The translations under genes were made by a program, and so were the position numbers. From Dyella terrae (GTDB lineage Bacteria; Pseudomonadota; Gammaproteobacteria; Xanthomonadales; Rhodanobacteraceae), in the NCBI RefSeq assembly GCF_022394535.1, contig NZ_CP089414.1, positions 2,108,001 through 2,172,000 of the forward strand: 64,000 nt of DNA, in the 5' to 3' direction. Below the pieces are notes generated by a model that saw only the letters and a list, made by a program, of their open reading frames with translations, ran no database searches and was not told the origin of the DNA. Shown in pieces: positions 32,937 through 40,296 of this stretch (its first letter is position 1; each line of letters opens with the position of its first letter).

Positions 32937-32960
32937 GTCCGCGTTGGGTCGGAAGCGGAC
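32937..32960 (-). repeat. array site 12
   Basis: Arms GTCCGCT/CGCGGAC, spacer TCCGACCCAA; one arm base changed. Read through in frame by the upstream gene. Confidence 0.85.
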
Positions 32961-33241
32961 CTTCTCAGCATAAGCGACGAAGCTGATCGCTGAGCCTGAG
33001 CCGCAGCTTGCAGAATGGCGCCGTCATGCACGCCGTCAAAGTCCAATGCTCTCGAGATGGACGCGGACGCGACTGGCCGCCCCTCGGTCAGCGATATGGC
33101 TAGATCACTGAATACTCTTGCCCACTTGTCCCAGGTCTCTTGCCGCCATCCGTCATGAGTGGCGCTTTCCGGCATAGGACCAAATAGCTCCTCTGCCAGT
33201 GCCTTCGCCTGCTGACTTGCCTGTTCAACCGTCGAGTCCAT
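32961..33241 (-). CDS. hypothetical cassette gene without its own stop
   Basis: Starts MDSTVEQASQQAKALAEELF and gives about 94 soluble residues. It has no stop codon before site 12: the frame runs through the site and joins the DUF1428 gene in frame. The original 3' end may have been lost by recombination at the site, or the natural stop lay beyond the site in another context. Function unknown. Cassette between sites 12 and 13. Confidence 0.5.
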
Positions 33242-33281
33242 GTGCGCCCCTGTTACTTCCACGCTTACGACAATTTGTAAG

Positions 33282-33305
33282 GTCCGCTGCGGGCCGGAAG
33301 CGAGC
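33282..33305 (-). repeat. array site 13, degenerate
   Basis: Arms GCTCGCT/AGCGGAC, spacer TCCGGCCCGC. Confidence 0.7.
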
Positions 33306-33331
33306 CTTAGCAATATCAGAACGGCGGCCGA

Positions 33332-33388
33332 AGTGCACTTTCTAAGCCAATGCGGAAATCGAAAAGTGCACTCGCATCCCCAGTTTTG
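33332..33388 (-). repeat. second palindrome type, copy 1
   Basis: AGTGCACTTT is complementary to AAAGTGCACT 23 nt later, followed by a conserved tail ending GTTTTG. A related copy in the same orientation lies at 33745-33800. The two flank a lipoprotein gene, and this copy is 6 nt past its stop. Confidence 0.65.
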
Positions 33389-33393
33389 TTTGG

Positions 33394-33684
33394 TCACTGG
33401 ATCGCGCAGGCGGGGTTCTTCGCTGTGACACCCTTAGAAGCCTCTCTCTGTTGGGCCCTGAGCGCTCGCCAAACGGTCATCTTGTAGTCGAGGTCACCGC
33501 ACTTCGAGTGCATGGCCACGTACTCGGCCAAGGCTCGCCGATCCGCAGGCGCCAGCGATTTGATCAGCTGCTTGGCGTTTTCTGGCCGGTCAATCTCTGC
33601 GAGCGGCATGTCCCACGCGGTACTACAACCAGCGAGAGCCGTGGCAAAGATCACTGCGGCGAGAAGAAGGGTTTTATTCTTCAT
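33394..33684 (-). CDS. small lipoprotein
   Basis: 96 residues with a clear lipoprotein signal (LLLAAVIFATALAGC). The mature part is helical and charged (RPENAKQLIKSLAPADRRALAEY). No family recognised. It is bracketed by two copies of a second palindromic repeat as well as by array sites 13 and 14, so it may be a nested cassette of another type. Confidence 0.75.
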   Translation of the reverse strand: MKNKTLLLAAVIFATALAGCSTAWDMPLAEIDRPENAKQLIKSLAPADRRALAEYVAMHSKCGDLDYKMTVWRALRAQQREASKGVTAKNPACAIQ

Positions 33685-33744
33685 GGCGTCCTTGCCCGTT
33701 GTTGGATTGTCGATGCGGTTTCTTCTTCAGTAGGCCGGGGGCCG

Positions 33745-33800
33745 CGCGAACTTTTTAGGCCGATCCGGAAATCGAAAAGTGCACTCTTACCCCGGTTTTG
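33745..33800 (-). repeat. second palindrome type, copy 2
   Basis: Matches copy 1 from ACTTTTTAGGCC through CGGAAATCGAAAAGTGCACT and the ..CCCCGGTTTTG tail; its first arm is partly lost. It lies 5 nt from site 14. Confidence 0.6.
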
Positions 33801-33805
33801 ATGAT

Positions 33806-33829
33806 GTCCGCTATGGGTCGAAAGCGGAC
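33806..33829 (-). repeat. array site 14
   Basis: Arms GTCCGCT/AGCGGAC, spacer TTCGACCCAT. Confidence 0.9.
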
Positions 33830-33938
33830 CTTGCACCAGATCATCAGACCAGGGATGACGCGCGCATCCCAAGCTGAGGCAGGGCGTAGAGAGAAATCTG
33901 GCCGTGCCTCCATTACCCACATGGAGATCGGTAGCTGC

Positions 33939-34553
33939 TCAGTTCGACGCGCCTACTTGGATATCGAAGCGACCTATGGGGTAGGTGCGGACGTCATTGT
34001 CAACGGTAAAGGGGATTCGATTGACTGTTCCATCGATATGAAGATGGACGATATTTGCGTCAACCCGGGAATTGTCTGCTGCAACTACTAGGTAAGCCAC
34101 GTCCGATTGATTGAATTGCACGTCGAGGGAGAGGCTTAGTGGCGTGATCCCTGACGCCTTATGGAATTCATAGCGCTTGGTCAACGGATGAACCATTTCG
34201 CCAGACGACGAAAGACCGAAGGCGACCGGCACCATCAACCGCTTATCCATGCCAAAGCAAGCGCAATAAGATGTGACGGTAAATGCCTTCAACTGCATCT
34301 GTTCCGGTTCAACCCGAAAAACCTTGTAGTACGAGGCAAATTGCGGCAGCTGCAAAACACTGTCGCCAGCATCGATCCGGCTACTGCCCTTGCCTTGGCT
34401 AAGGCCGATTGCGCCAGAGGTGACTGGTACGGCCGAAGCAGAGCTTGTGGAAGGTGAGCCGCCCATTTTGGACATATAGGTCGATCCGGGTGGGACGCTC
34501 CCGCAACCTGCCAACAAAACCACGAGCGCCATCGGCAAAACAAGACGTGTCAT
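33939..34553 (-). CDS. lipoprotein, hypothetical
   Basis: About 204 residues with signal MTRLVLPMALVVLLAGC, a low-complexity Ser/Gly linker, then a beta-rich domain (VLQLPQFASYYKVFRVEP...). No family recognised. In gene direction eight consecutive G (34556-34563) sit directly before the ATG and form the Shine-Dalgarno region. Cassette between sites 14 and 15. Confidence 0.75.
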   Translation of the reverse strand: MTRLVLPMALVVLLAGCGSVPPGSTYMSKMGGSPSTSSASAVPVTSGAIGLSQGKGSSRIDAGDSVLQLPQFASYYKVFRVEPEQMQLKAFTVTSYCACFGMDKRLMVPVAFGLSSSGEMVHPLTKRYEFHKASGITPLSLSLDVQFNQSDVAYLVVAADNSRVDANIVHLHIDGTVNRIPFTVDNDVRTYPIGRFDIQVGASN

Positions 34554-34801
34554 AACCCCCCCCTCCAATCATCAAATTTCGCGTTTGATCCCCCAGAGAC
34601 CAAAGGTGCGGCTCTCACTAATAAATCATGCCAATCGAGTGGCACCGTGACAATGGGATCTTGATAAAGCGCGGGCAGCCGCCATCGCCGACCCAAAGGC
34701 CGCGCTGAAAAAAGTTGGTTTCGAAGTTCAACCGCAGGGCAATTGATTAAGTGGCGCTTGCCTCGCGCCACAGATCGGAACCGGAGTGCACCTTGCCTCA
34801 G

Positions 34802-34825
34802 GTCTGCCATGGGTCGAAAGCAGAC
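34802..34825 (-). repeat. array site 15
   Basis: Arms GTCTGCT/GGCAGAC, spacer TTCGACCCAT. The changed arm bases are partly compensated. Confidence 0.8.
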
Positions 34826-35064
34826 TCATCGCCCCACCCGCAGCGCAGACATCAGTCCGTCCACTCAGCGCAAGAGCCTGCGTTCATGACGTCACTGATG
34901 ACTACGAACTGCACTGGAAACGAGCATCACACCCGTCGAAAAAACCTGCGCATCCACATGAATCGCGAAATCATACGTCATAGCTCTTGATCCATGGCTT
35001 GCACCCACGAATCGATCTATGCTCGCGCAGCCGCGCTATGCGGCCAACGATGGAGTAGTTGCTC

Positions 35065-35247
35065 ATGAGTCAACTAAGCGTCGATACGGAAGTGACCCCA
35101 ACGATTCGCCCCCTGGCTCGCCTCACTGCCACCGCCTTCAGCGAAGAGTGGGCAGCGCCTGAGAAAGGCCACTTCCTCACCATGATAACGATGACGTCAA
35201 CCATCCCTTCTCCGGCGGATGGTGGTCTGGATTACGATCGTCCGTGA
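35065..35247 (+). CDS. putative graspetide (RiPP) precursor peptide
   Basis: A 60-residue peptide from MSQLSVDTEVTPTIRPLARL. The C-terminal third is rich in Thr/Ser and then Asp (TMITMTSTIPSPADGGLDYD), the residues an ATP-grasp ligase would join by ester or amide bonds. It is directly followed by such a ligase, with a strong palindrome between them. TGGAG lies about 8 nt before the ATG; an upstream TTG (35059) is less likely. It could also be a chance frame, but size, composition and context agree. Reversed relative to the arm; between sites 15 and 16. The preceding 34554-35064 shows no other firm gene. Confidence 0.6.
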   Translation: MSQLSVDTEVTPTIRPLARLTATAFSEEWAAPEKGHFLTMITMTSTIPSPADGGLDYDRP

Positions 35248-35263
35248 CGTTGATCGGTTGATT

Positions 35264-35291
35264 CAATGCGCCTTGGTACCAAGGCGCATTG
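35264..35291. promoter_or_regulatory. perfect 28-bp palindrome between precursor and ligase genes
   Basis: CAATGCGCCTTGGT followed by ACCAAGGCGCATTG, fully self-complementary. It lies 16 bp after the precursor stop and 21 bp before the ligase ATG. A hairpin here could reduce ligase expression relative to precursor, as is common in RiPP operons, or bind a dimeric regulator. Confidence 0.65.
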
Positions 35292-35312
35292 TCACCATGG
35301 GAGATAGCCTTC

Positions 35313-36374
35313 ATGACACGGACAGTCCACATACTTGCCTTTGAAGACGATCCGCACGCCGCTGCATTGCGCTGGGCGCTTGAACGCATGGACGTAACCG
35401 TTGAGCTTAGTTCTGGACTGGCGCAATGGCAGAAGCAGGACGTCGCCGTCGAGATAGGGCCCGGACACATAGGGCTGCGCGGCACGAGCGATGTGCCTGT
35501 CTCGGTATGGAATCGCCGCCCACAAGCACCGAAGTCCAAGCCAGGCTTGCCGGAGGATCAGGCGTTCCTTGCCGGCGAGTGGCGCACTTTTCATGAAAAC
35601 CTGGTTGCGACGGCACCGCAACTGCTGCCTTCGTTCTGGGTCAACGCACCAGACGCTGCCTGGCGTGCCGAGAACAAGCTGTTGCAACTGGTAGCAGCGC
35701 GTGAGGTCGGGATGTCGTTTCCCGACACGGTGATGGGCACCAGCGCGGGCGCAGTACGACGTCTGGCTCAAGGTGGCCGCGTCGTGTTCAAGGCATTCCG
35801 TCCGCACGCATGGAAAGAAGAGGGTGGGCTTAGCGCGGCGACCACCATCCTGGATAACGACCATTTACCCGATGCGCAGGTTATCGAGTTTTGCCCGGGC
35901 ATCTATCAGCGCTATGTAGAGAAGACTGCCGATATTCGCGTCACGGTGGCCGGCAATCGAATGTTGGCCGTGCGCTTGCTGGGACATTCCGGAAGCGCCT
36001 ACGTCGATTGGCGGATTCATGTGCTCGACAAGGACTTCTTCGCCGAGCGGATCACGCTGCCTGTTGCACTGGAGCAGCGTATTCAGGCCTTGATGGCGTC
36101 GCTTGGCTTGGTCTTCGGTTGCCTCGACTTTGTGGTCGATGCCAACGGTGACTATCAGTTTCTGGAAGTCAATCAGGCCGGCCAGTTCTTGTTCCTGGAA
36201 GACATGGTTCCGGACATAGGAGTCATGCGCATGGTGGCTTCGTTCTTGGCTGCGGGAACACGCGACTATTCGGTGGGCCAGGATCCGACGCTCACCATGG
36301 CAGCGTTCCGCGCAAGCGAGATCTACGTCGCTTTGGCACGTCGACTACACATGGATGAGGCTTCGATTGCCTAA
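35313..36374 (+). CDS. ATP-grasp peptide ligase, graspetide maturase (MvdC/MvdD-like)
   Basis: 353 residues. An N-terminal pre-ATP-grasp part (TVHILAFEDDPHAAALRWAL) is followed by an ATP-grasp domain (VVFKAFRPHAWKE, FCPGIYQRYVEKTADIRVTV, RLLGHSGSAYVDWR) ending in LEVNQAGQFLFLED. The EVN..GQFL signature is characteristic of microviridin-type ligases. It would form macrolactone or macrolactam links in the upstream 60-aa peptide. GGAGA precedes the ATG. No acetyltransferase or exporter is next to it. Reversed cassette between sites 15 and 16. Confidence 0.82.
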   Translation: MTRTVHILAFEDDPHAAALRWALERMDVTVELSSGLAQWQKQDVAVEIGPGHIGLRGTSDVPVSVWNRRPQAPKSKPGLPEDQAFLAGEWRTFHENLVATAPQLLPSFWVNAPDAAWRAENKLLQLVAAREVGMSFPDTVMGTSAGAVRRLAQGGRVVFKAFRPHAWKEEGGLSAATTILDNDHLPDAQVIEFCPGIYQRYVEKTADIRVTVAGNRMLAVRLLGHSGSAYVDWRIHVLDKDFFAERITLPVALEQRIQALMASLGLVFGCLDFVVDANGDYQFLEVNQAGQFLFLEDMVPDIGVMRMVASFLAAGTRDYSVGQDPTLTMAAFRASEIYVALARRLHMDEASIA

Positions 36375-36427
36375 TTTGGTCTGCGCACAGCAAAGCGTGC
36401 GATTGTCCTTGGCGAGTTCTTTCCAAT

Positions 36428-36451
36428 GTCCGCTTCGGGTCGGAAGCAGAC
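36428..36451 (-). repeat. array site 16
   Basis: Arms GTCTGCT/AGCGGAC, spacer TCCGACCCGA. Confidence 0.9.
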
Positions 36452-36469
36452 GCTAGATCTAGGCGTGCA

Positions 36470-36925
36470 CTAACCACATCTGCTCGATACCCAACCGCCA
36501 CTTGTCAAACTAACCCGGTATTGAACCGGGTGGCTTTCAGAAAGAAAGACAACTGCGCTTAACACGCCATCCCTGCAAAACCACACTTCACGAGAGGCAC
36601 CACCCCCCGACATGTCTTGTCGCCAGCCACTGGTAGTCAGTCGCTCTCGATAGAACTGAGCAACGTCACTCGGATCCCGTTCGGAAGCATAGTTCTGTTC
36701 CGCCGTTGCGATAGTTATCCGGTCAACCAGTTTCGGCCCACCCACAAGCCAAGTGCTTGGCGGCACAGGGAGAGACGCTAATGTTGCCCTCAAGGCACCC
36801 ACTGAGGCTTGGGTGTACCTGGACCCGCCAGTCCGCGCTTGCCAAAACGAATAGGCGGCAACCACGCATACAGTAGCAAGAACTAGTCTGCTGATGAGCG
36901 GACTCACGTTACTGTTCAACCGCAC
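36470..36925 (-). CDS. membrane-anchored hypothetical protein
   Basis: 151 residues with one N-terminal helix (LISRLVLATVCVVAAYSFW) and a soluble remainder containing SDVAQFYRERLTTSGWRQ and FCRDGVLSAVVFLS. Probably faces the periplasm. Family not recognised. Cassette between sites 16 and 17. Confidence 0.7.
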   Translation of the reverse strand: MRLNSNVSPLISRLVLATVCVVAAYSFWQARTGGSRYTQASVGALRATLASLPVPPSTWLVGGPKLVDRITIATAEQNYASERDPSDVAQFYRERLTTSGWRQDMSGGGASREVWFCRDGVLSAVVFLSESHPVQYRVSLTSGGWVSSRCG

Positions 36926-36963
36926 ACCCCCTATTTCGTTCGCTAATACCTAGCACCGCAAAG

Positions 36964-36987
36964 GTCCGCCATGGGTCGGAAGCGGGC
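36964..36987 (-). repeat. array site 17
   Basis: Arms GCCCGCT/GGCGGAC, spacer TCCGACCCAT. Confidence 0.85.
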
Positions 36988-37026
36988 GTTCGTTCACTGA
37001 TCACCCCTGCCGAGAATGCAGGCAGT

Positions 37027-37260
37027 TCAGATCAAATTGACGAAGCCAAATATCAGCGCGGCCACACCAATCAAGACCCCTATCCAGCCGTGAATAACTG
37101 CGTCCCTTCCGGAGTACGTGGTGACGCGCCCACCCTTGCTCCTGGTTCGAAGCTCGCGTTTTAGCACGCCTTTCGCACCGCTCACCAAGGCGATGATGCC
37201 GAAGACGAGCCAGAACCAGCCATCATCTCTATTGAAAAATTGAGCGCTGATAGCTTCCAT
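37027..37260 (-). CDS. 77-aa membrane protein, hypothetical
   Basis: Two hydrophobic segments (GWFWLVFGIIALVSGAKGV and GWIGVLIGVAALIFGFVNLI) joined by a basic loop (KRELRTRSKGGR). Family not recognised. Cassette between sites 17 and 18. Confidence 0.65.
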   Translation of the reverse strand: MEAISAQFFNRDDGWFWLVFGIIALVSGAKGVLKRELRTRSKGGRVTTYSGRDAVIHGWIGVLIGVAALIFGFVNLI

Positions 37261-37298
37261 CTCCTTTTCGAATCGTCGTCGCCGTCCAGCTCGGAACT

Positions 37299-37322
37299 GT
37301 CCGCTTTGGGTCGGAAGCTGTC
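37299..37322 (-). repeat. array site 18
   Basis: Arms GACAGCT/AGCGGAC, spacer TCCGACCCAA; two stem mismatches. Confidence 0.8.
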
Positions 37323-37364
37323 ATTGCTGGCTCGGAAGCCCCGCCCACCTGAAACATGCGCCAT

Positions 37365-37745
37365 TTAGGCCTGCGTACCAACTTCTTCGCAACTTGACGC
37401 CGAAAAGCAGAACCGTCTTCCCGGAACCAACAAATGTGGAGTGTGGCGCTCCCACCACACGGCGGCCGTTGGCGAATGTGCCCGCAGCGATTCAATCGCT
37501 GTCAGCACGTCGACCGCGTAGGCTACTGAAGGCTGCTCGACGACGAGAATACCCATTAGCCGCTTGATACGAGTCAGTAGGCCACGGGCTTTGCCGAGCA
37601 CTCCCTGGGTGATCCAAATACCGGGTTGTGGACCCTTGGTCTCTGCAAGCGGTAGAACCACGCCAACCCAAGCGGAACGGATTTGTTCAGGCGCCTCACC
37701 AGGGGGCATCGCGATGATGCGTATGTACCTCATGGAAGATCCCAT
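37365..37745 (-). CDS. hypothetical cassette protein
   Basis: 126 residues; a start at MRYIRIIAMPPGEAP (37733) is also possible. It is soluble, with WVGVVLPLAETKG and SVAYAVDVLTAIESLRAHSP. The family is not recognised. Cassette between sites 18 and 19. Confidence 0.7.
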   Translation of the reverse strand: MGSSMRYIRIIAMPPGEAPEQIRSAWVGVVLPLAETKGPQPGIWITQGVLGKARGLLTRIKRLMGILVVEQPSVAYAVDVLTAIESLRAHSPTAAVWWERHTPHLLVPGRRFCFSASSCEEVGTQA

Positions 37746-37787
37746 CCTCGCACGCCAAAAAAGATAAGAGTGCCGTTAGTTCACGAT

Positions 37788-37811
37788 GTCCGACTTGGGT
37801 CGGAAGCAGGC
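37788..37811 (-). repeat. array site 19
   Basis: Arms GCCTGCT/GTCGGAC, spacer TCCGACCCAA; weak stem, core intact. It ends 2 nt before the next gene's stop. Confidence 0.75.
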
Positions 37812-37813
37812 AC

Positions 37814-38299
37814 TTAGCGATGAACTGAAACAGTGATCTTTGGTGCAGCCATCGATGCCACTTCGATCGTGTGATTCAGGCAGTAGATCCCCCAGTGCAC
37901 AAATGGCCCGGGGAAGTCCGCCGATGCAAAGGTCACCTTCGCTAAGTAGTCGAGATATACGGACTTCGTGTATCGAACGAAAAGACGCCCCTCACCCTCC
38001 GACTCCTTAGGCTCTGGGATGTGAAAGCTCTCGTTCTGGACGGCGTAACCGATGTAGCTCTCCCAAACGATCTCAAAGATGCGGCATCCGGGTCCGTGGA
38101 GAATAGGTTTCGCCTCAGAGAGCGGCCCTGCCAGCAAGCCCAAGACTTCAAGCGGCTCTGTCGCCTGATTAAGCAGAAGGTCACTCGTGGCTTCTAGTAT
38201 GACAAGGCGGAGGCAATTGTCCTCGGGCTCTGAAATGGAGCCGAGATATAGGTATTTGGCCGACCGAACGGCTTCAATCTGAGCGTCCACGTCAATCAA
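37814..38299 (-). CDS. hypothetical cytoplasmic protein
   Basis: 161 residues (MIDVDAQIEAVRSAKYLYLGS...), soluble. HGPGCRIFEIVWESYIGYAVQNES and a HWGIYCLNHTIEVAS C-terminal part suggest a compact alpha/beta domain seen in many uncharacterised immunity-like proteins. The family is not named. Cassette between sites 19 and 20. Confidence 0.7.
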   Translation of the reverse strand: MIDVDAQIEAVRSAKYLYLGSISEPEDNCLRLVILEATSDLLLNQATEPLEVLGLLAGPLSEAKPILHGPGCRIFEIVWESYIGYAVQNESFHIPEPKESEGEGRLFVRYTKSVYLDYLAKVTFASADFPGPFVHWGIYCLNHTIEVASMAAPKITVSVHR

Positions 38300-38328
38300 C
38301 TTGCCAACTCCTTGATCTTTACTGGGAC

Positions 38329-38352
38329 GTCCGCTTCGGGTCGAAAGCAGAC
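38329..38352 (-). repeat. array site 20
   Basis: Arms GTCTGCT/AGCGGAC, spacer TTCGACCCGA. Confidence 0.9.
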
Positions 38353-38426
38353 CTAAGCCACCACGAAAACTATCCCGACTTTCGCTAGGGAAGTACTTTC
38401 CGAACGTCTAGCCGGTTGACCGGAAA

Positions 38427-38834
38427 CTAGTCTTGCAAAGCGCCAATATTAAGATAGGTGATCTCAGATCGATCATTGAAGTTGACGACCAATCTCTTTC
38501 CGGAGCTCTGGAAGAGATATTTGCTATCAAACTTATCGAACTCTGTGGGCGGACCAAGAAGCGTGTGCACCTGCCCCTGGTTCATGTCCTTCTTTAGCCC
38601 AAACGGCAAGTCGCCTGAAAAGGCAGAAAAGCCCTGCACAGCCTGAACAAACACCTGGGCAGCAAGCACGCGGTCATTCTCAATCAACAGGTCCAGCCCC
38701 CTGCTCCTTGAGCCAATGTATCGACGAAAAGGCGGGTCCTCTTCGACCTCATCCAAAGAATAGTCCTGAATCACGCTGCGGGTATCGGCCGAACTCTCGT
38801 CCAATCCAATCAGATCTTCGATGTTGTGTGCCAT
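38427..38834 (-). CDS. hypothetical cytoplasmic protein
   Basis: 135 residues from MAHNIEDLIGLDESSADTRS. The C-terminal part KKDMNQGQVHTLLGPPTEF..KRLVVNFNDRSEITYL resembles the SmpA-like pattern for which function is not defined. The longer frame to 38972 has no support. Cassette between sites 20 and 21. Confidence 0.65.
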   Translation of the reverse strand: MAHNIEDLIGLDESSADTRSVIQDYSLDEVEEDPPFRRYIGSRSRGLDLLIENDRVLAAQVFVQAVQGFSAFSGDLPFGLKKDMNQGQVHTLLGPPTEFDKFDSKYLFQSSGKRLVVNFNDRSEITYLNIGALQD

Positions 38835-39012
38835 TAGTTCCAAACTCCAAGCTTGGTGAAAAAGAGGCAATGACACCTTGCTTTGTCGACAATTGCTGGA
38901 AAAGTGCAGGATTTGCCTAAATTTGATGTTGCGATGGTTCGTTGCGCGCAACCAGAAAAATACTTGCTGCAATCAGGCCGACGGAAAAACCCTACCTACC
39001 TGTGGTGCGAAT

Positions 39013-39036
39013 GTCTGCTATGGGTCGTTAGCGGAC
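39013..39036 (-). repeat. array site 21
   Basis: Arms GTCCGCT/AGCAGAC, spacer AACGACCCAT; 3 nt past the next gene's stop. Confidence 0.85.
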
Positions 39037-39039
39037 ATA

Positions 39040-39402
39040 TCACCCTACGGTAACGAGGTAGCCTTTTAGGATCGCTCGCTTCCACCCTTTGCCGTCCATG
39101 CATTGCAGGATATTGTCCTCGACGCCCTCCATTGGCGTGTACCAGTGTGACGATCGCTCCAACTGGTCCACGCATATCTTGAGGCTTGCATCAGCCGCCC
39201 CATTGCCGCAAACGGCTTGCGCGACAGGTAACGGCGCATTCTTCGGCGCCCAGCACAACGTTGCATTAGGGGCTTCCAGCATGTGCGGCTTCACCCGGAC
39301 ATATGGGTTGAGCTGGCTGCAACCCGCGGCCATGACGGCGATGGGCAATGAGGCCAGCAACCTGCCTATCTGGAGACGACGTTCCCTATTGGTTTGGACC
39401 AT
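39040..39402 (-). CDS. lipoprotein, hypothetical
   Basis: 120 residues from MVQTNRERRLQIGRLL. The signal ends at a lipobox (LPIAVMAAGC). The mature part has several cysteines (TLCWAP, AVCGNG, KICVDQ, LQCMDG). The frame extending to 39546 begins beyond site 22 and is rejected. Cassette between sites 21 and 22. Confidence 0.75.
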   Translation of the reverse strand: MVQTNRERRLQIGRLLASLPIAVMAAGCSQLNPYVRVKPHMLEAPNATLCWAPKNAPLPVAQAVCGNGAADASLKICVDQLERSSHWYTPMEGVEDNILQCMDGKGWKRAILKGYLVTVG

Positions 39403-39453
39403 CCCTATCTTCCCTCTTTCCAGTCGCACACGACCATTTCGATAGCGCTGCAT

Positions 39454-39477
39454 GTCCGCTGTGGGTCGGACGCGGAC
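39454..39477 (-). repeat. array site 22
   Basis: Arms GTCCGCG/AGCGGAC, spacer TCCGACCCAC. Confidence 0.85.
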
Positions 39478-39506
39478 TCTTTCGAAATACGAATGTACCG
39501 ACCGAC

Positions 39507-40037
39507 TTACACATTGGCTCCTGGCCCTGATATGGCCAGATGACAAGAGAATCGTCGCAGGGACTTCCCCTCAAACTTACCCTCGGTAATAACCATTTGA
39601 CCGCGCTCGACGAAGCCGTTCCGCTGCAGAACCTGTGCGGAGCCAACGTTTGCCACGAGGCAATGGCACAGCAGCGCCTTGAGCTTCAGTTCGACCCTCG
39701 CGTACTCCTTCACGATTCCCACGGCCGAGGTAGCGATGCCCTGGCCGTGAAAAGGAGCGGCCACCCAATAGTCCAGGTTCGCGCGCCCCAGCTCACGATT
39801 GATGTCATTGATGCTCAAGACACCCCGGAACACCTGATTCTCGGTTACAGCGAAGACCATGGCCTTTCCCTTGGCTATGCGATCTAAGACATGTTCATAC
39901 CAACGGATGGCGCCATCGGCTGGATAGGGATCAGGCACATAGCTCATCGCACTGATCCTGGGGTCGGACGCGTATCTCTGGACATCCTCCAAGTGGCTTT
40001 CAGCGATGGGAATGAGCAAAGGCATGAGCGAGGCCAT
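39507..40037 (-). CDS. GNAT N-acetyltransferase (RimJ/RimL-like)
   Basis: 176 residues. FRGVLSINDINRELGRANLDYWVAAPFHGQGIATSAVGIV is the acetyl-CoA-binding motif A region (G-x-G-I-A). LLCHCLVANVGSAQVLQRNGF is motif B with the N-x-x-S. It could modify a protein terminus, a small molecule or an antibiotic; the substrate is unknown. The frame to 40103 starts within site 23, so an internal ATG (40037 or 40025) is the true start. Cassette between sites 22 and 23. Confidence 0.85.
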   Translation of the reverse strand: MASLMPLLIPIAESHLEDVQRYASDPRISAMSYVPDPYPADGAIRWYEHVLDRIAKGKAMVFAVTENQVFRGVLSINDINRELGRANLDYWVAAPFHGQGIATSAVGIVKEYARVELKLKALLCHCLVANVGSAQVLQRNGFVERGQMVITEGKFEGKSLRRFSCHLAISGPGANV

Positions 40038-40074
40038 CCATGAGTTCGTGAAGGTTCGTTCGGTATAGGGCAAT

Positions 40075-40098
40075 GTCCGTTTTGGGTCGGAAGCCGAC
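40075..40098 (-). repeat. array site 23
   Basis: Arms GTCGGCT/AACGGAC, spacer TCCGACCCAA. Confidence 0.85.
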
Positions 40099-40296
40099 GT
40101 CACTTAGGCATGCTCGAAGAAACCTCCAAGCAGCATAGTGACCAATGACCCATTCAGGAATCAATGTCTCGCGCGATAGGCTGGCCTCGGTAGGGCAAGC
40201 GCGGTGACCGGGCATGACACCGTCCAGTCGGTTTGAGCTTTCATTGCGAGCTCTGCACTATGTCGGTTGTCTTCTTGATAATGGAGAAGAACGGAG

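Noticed and set aside
34660..34747. Peptide RAAAIADPKAALKKVGFEV resembling the end of a nitrile-hydratase-like RiPP leader
   Set aside because: A TGA lies just upstream, there is no start codon and no maturation gene of that class; at most a remnant.
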